A stretch of DNA of 13,719 nucleotides, from NCBI GenBank assembly GCA_021834865.1, contig JAKBRD010000022.1, positions 1 to 13,719 of the forward strand. Reading direction: 5' to 3'. The notes below the pieces were generated by a model that was given only the letters and a program-made list of their open reading frames with translations, was not told the origin of the DNA and searched no databases. Below, in pieces: positions 12,705 to 13,719 of the stretch; position 1 is the first letter of the stretch, and each line of letters begins with the position of its first letter. This stretch comes from Microcaldota archaeon. GTDB taxonomy: Archaea; Micrarchaeota; Micrarchaeia; Micrarchaeales; Micrarchaeaceae. A program made the translations under genes and the position numbers.

Positions 12705-13719
12705 ATGGAAGAAACATTCAGCAGATCAATAAAAGACGTAGAGTCGATGCGCAGTTTCAGCGATGAGGAGATGCACGTATTGAAAGAAGCTGACTCTGCG
12801 GCCGAGGAGCTCGTAATGCCTGAATACGAGCACTACATGAATCACGAGTTTGATCCGGAAGGGCCTAAAGTGTTGGCCAAACACAACCTCATAGGCATAC
12901 CGATAAAAAAAGAGTATGGGGGCCTTGGGATGGAGCCAATAATCTCCACGCTGGTAAAGGAAAGACTAGGTCAGCTCGGTATGGGTCTTTCAAGCTTTAT
13001 GAACGTGCAGGTATTCCTATGTGCACAGACGATTCAGAGGTGGGGTACTGAAGGGCAGAAAAATGAGCACCTTCCAAAAAATGTCAAGGGCGAGAAGGTG
13101 TATGCATTCGGTTTGACAGAGCCAGAGGCTGGCAGCGATCCGGCATCTTTGAAAACCGAATACAAAAAATCAGGCTCAGCCTATGTTATAAACGGTACAA
13201 AATACCTGATATCAAACGGCACTATAGCGGATTATATAATAGTCTTCGCAAGGTCGGCTGAAAATAATCGCGAAATAAGTGCATTCATTGTCGACGCGCA
13301 TTCCGAAGGCGTCTCGCGTACCGAGCTGAAGGAAAAGATAGGTCTTTTTACGTCAGACACAGGTATGATCGATTTTTCCGATGTCAAGGTCACAGGATCT
13401 TCAGTTTTGGGGCCAATAGGCAAAGGCATGAATGTTGCGTACTCGGCACTTCTAAACGCAAGGCTCGGTGTAGCTGCTGGATGTGTTGGAGTCATAGAAG
13501 GTTCTCTTAACGCTTCAATCAAAAGGGCCAAAGAGCGCGTCCAGCACGGCAAAGAAATAGGAAAACACCAGCTGATTCAGCAGCACATTTCTGCAATGCG
13601 CCAAAACCTTGAGATGGCACGCTGGCCAACATATTTCGCTGCGATAAGAAAAGCAGAATATGAAGCAAATCCAGACAACAAAGAACTGATGGAGGAGGTA
13701 GAATTAAGGGTTTCATTGG
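12705..13719 (+). CDS. Acyl-CoA dehydrogenase (partial, runs off right edge)
   Basis: The first 338 residues of an FAD-dependent acyl-CoA dehydrogenase, which introduces a 2,3-double bond into acyl-CoA and passes electrons to an electron-transfer flavoprotein. Family features in order are the N-terminal helical domain with IPIKKEYGGLGM (65-76), signature FGLTEPEAGSDPASL (135-149), INGTKYLISNG (162-172) at the flavin site, KIGLFTSDTGMIDFSDV (211-227), and C-terminal helical domain LNARLGVAAGCVG (250-262) and VQHGKEIGKHQLIQQHI (279-295), which contribute FAD and dimer contacts. The catalytic glutamate lies beyond the window if it is in the usual place. The ATG is preceded by GGTA at 12694-12697, seven bases away, and begins two bases after the coxG-like gene's last base. 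Chain length and glutaryl-type specificity cannot be judged. Confidence 0.94.
   Translation, partial: MEETFSRSIKDVESMRSFSDEEMHVLKEADSAAEELVMPEYEHYMNHEFDPEGPKVLAKHNLIGIPIKKEYGGLGMEPIISTLVKERLGQLGMGLSSFMNVQVFLCAQTIQRWGTEGQKNEHLPKNVKGEKVYAFGLTEPEAGSDPASLKTEYKKSGSAYVINGTKYLISNGTIADYIIVFARSAENNREISAFIVDAHSEGVSRTELKEKIGLFTSDTGMIDFSDVKVTGSSVLGPIGKGMNVAYSALLNARLGVAAGCVGVIEGSLNASIKRAKERVQHGKEIGKHQLIQQHISAMRQNLEMARWPTYFAAIRKAEYEANPDNKELMEEVELRVSL

Noticed and set aside
1..13719. CRISPR array, transposon or integrated element
   Set aside because: No regularly spaced repeats, transposase, integrase or terminal inverted repeats were seen. tRNA-Gly and tRNA(CAU) show no nearby duplicated 3' ends that would mark an attachment site.

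Overview
This window is archaeal chromosome. The evidence is a histone-fold gene, a tRNA interrupted by a short intron next to the anticodon, tRNAs without an encoded CCA end, an RNase P RNA with the conserved P4 core, TATA-box promoters with very short leaders, and a recurring GGTG or GGTA ribosome-binding motif placed five bases before the start codon. A histone argues against Thermoplasmatales. Dense packing, heavy use of ATA and AGG codons, many very small proteins and tricarboxylic-acid (TCA) cycle genes together suggest a small-genome acidophile-associated archaeon of the Micrarchaeota (ARMAN-like) kind. That placement is inference from gene content only.

Layout. Positions 1-1487 (minus strand) hold the first codons of an unidentified gene and a class II fumarase. 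A divergent promoter region follows, then a plus-strand succinate dehydrogenase operon at 1634-5002: flavoprotein, iron-sulfur protein, membrane anchor and a 60-residue two-helix membrane protein. The anchor resembles the actinobacterial Sdh1 type. Fumarase and succinate dehydrogenase catalyse adjacent TCA cycle steps.

Positions 5018-6976 (minus) encode a phosphate:H+ symporter-type MFS transporter fused to a C-terminal PhoU-like (DUF47) helical domain. It is divergent from a GNAT acetyltransferase at 7048-7626, and the two share one near-palindromic TATA element. Next on the plus strand come a short histone, a small membrane protein of unknown function, a compact RNase P RNA (about 235 nt), an unrecognised 71-residue protein and a 59-residue cysteine-rich, probably zinc-binding protein.

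On the minus strand lie an intron-containing tRNA with a CAU anticodon, then (reading the minus strand from 12117 down) tRNA-Gly(GCC), an M49 (dipeptidyl-peptidase III-like) metallopeptidase and a methylthioadenosine/S-adenosylhomocysteine deaminase-like amidohydrolase. The last two overlap by ATGA, and the peptidase begins 15 nt after the tRNA-Gly, so all three may share a transcript.

The right end (12254-13719, plus) carries a CoxG-like SRPBCC protein followed by an acyl-CoA dehydrogenase that runs off the window. No CRISPR array, insertion sequence, integrase or clear horizontal-transfer boundary was seen. The most interesting items are the transporter-PhoU fusion, the sdhB/sdhC pair in one frame separated by a single TGA, the small membrane protein at the end of the sdh operon, the compact RNase P RNA and the unusual tRNA(CAU).
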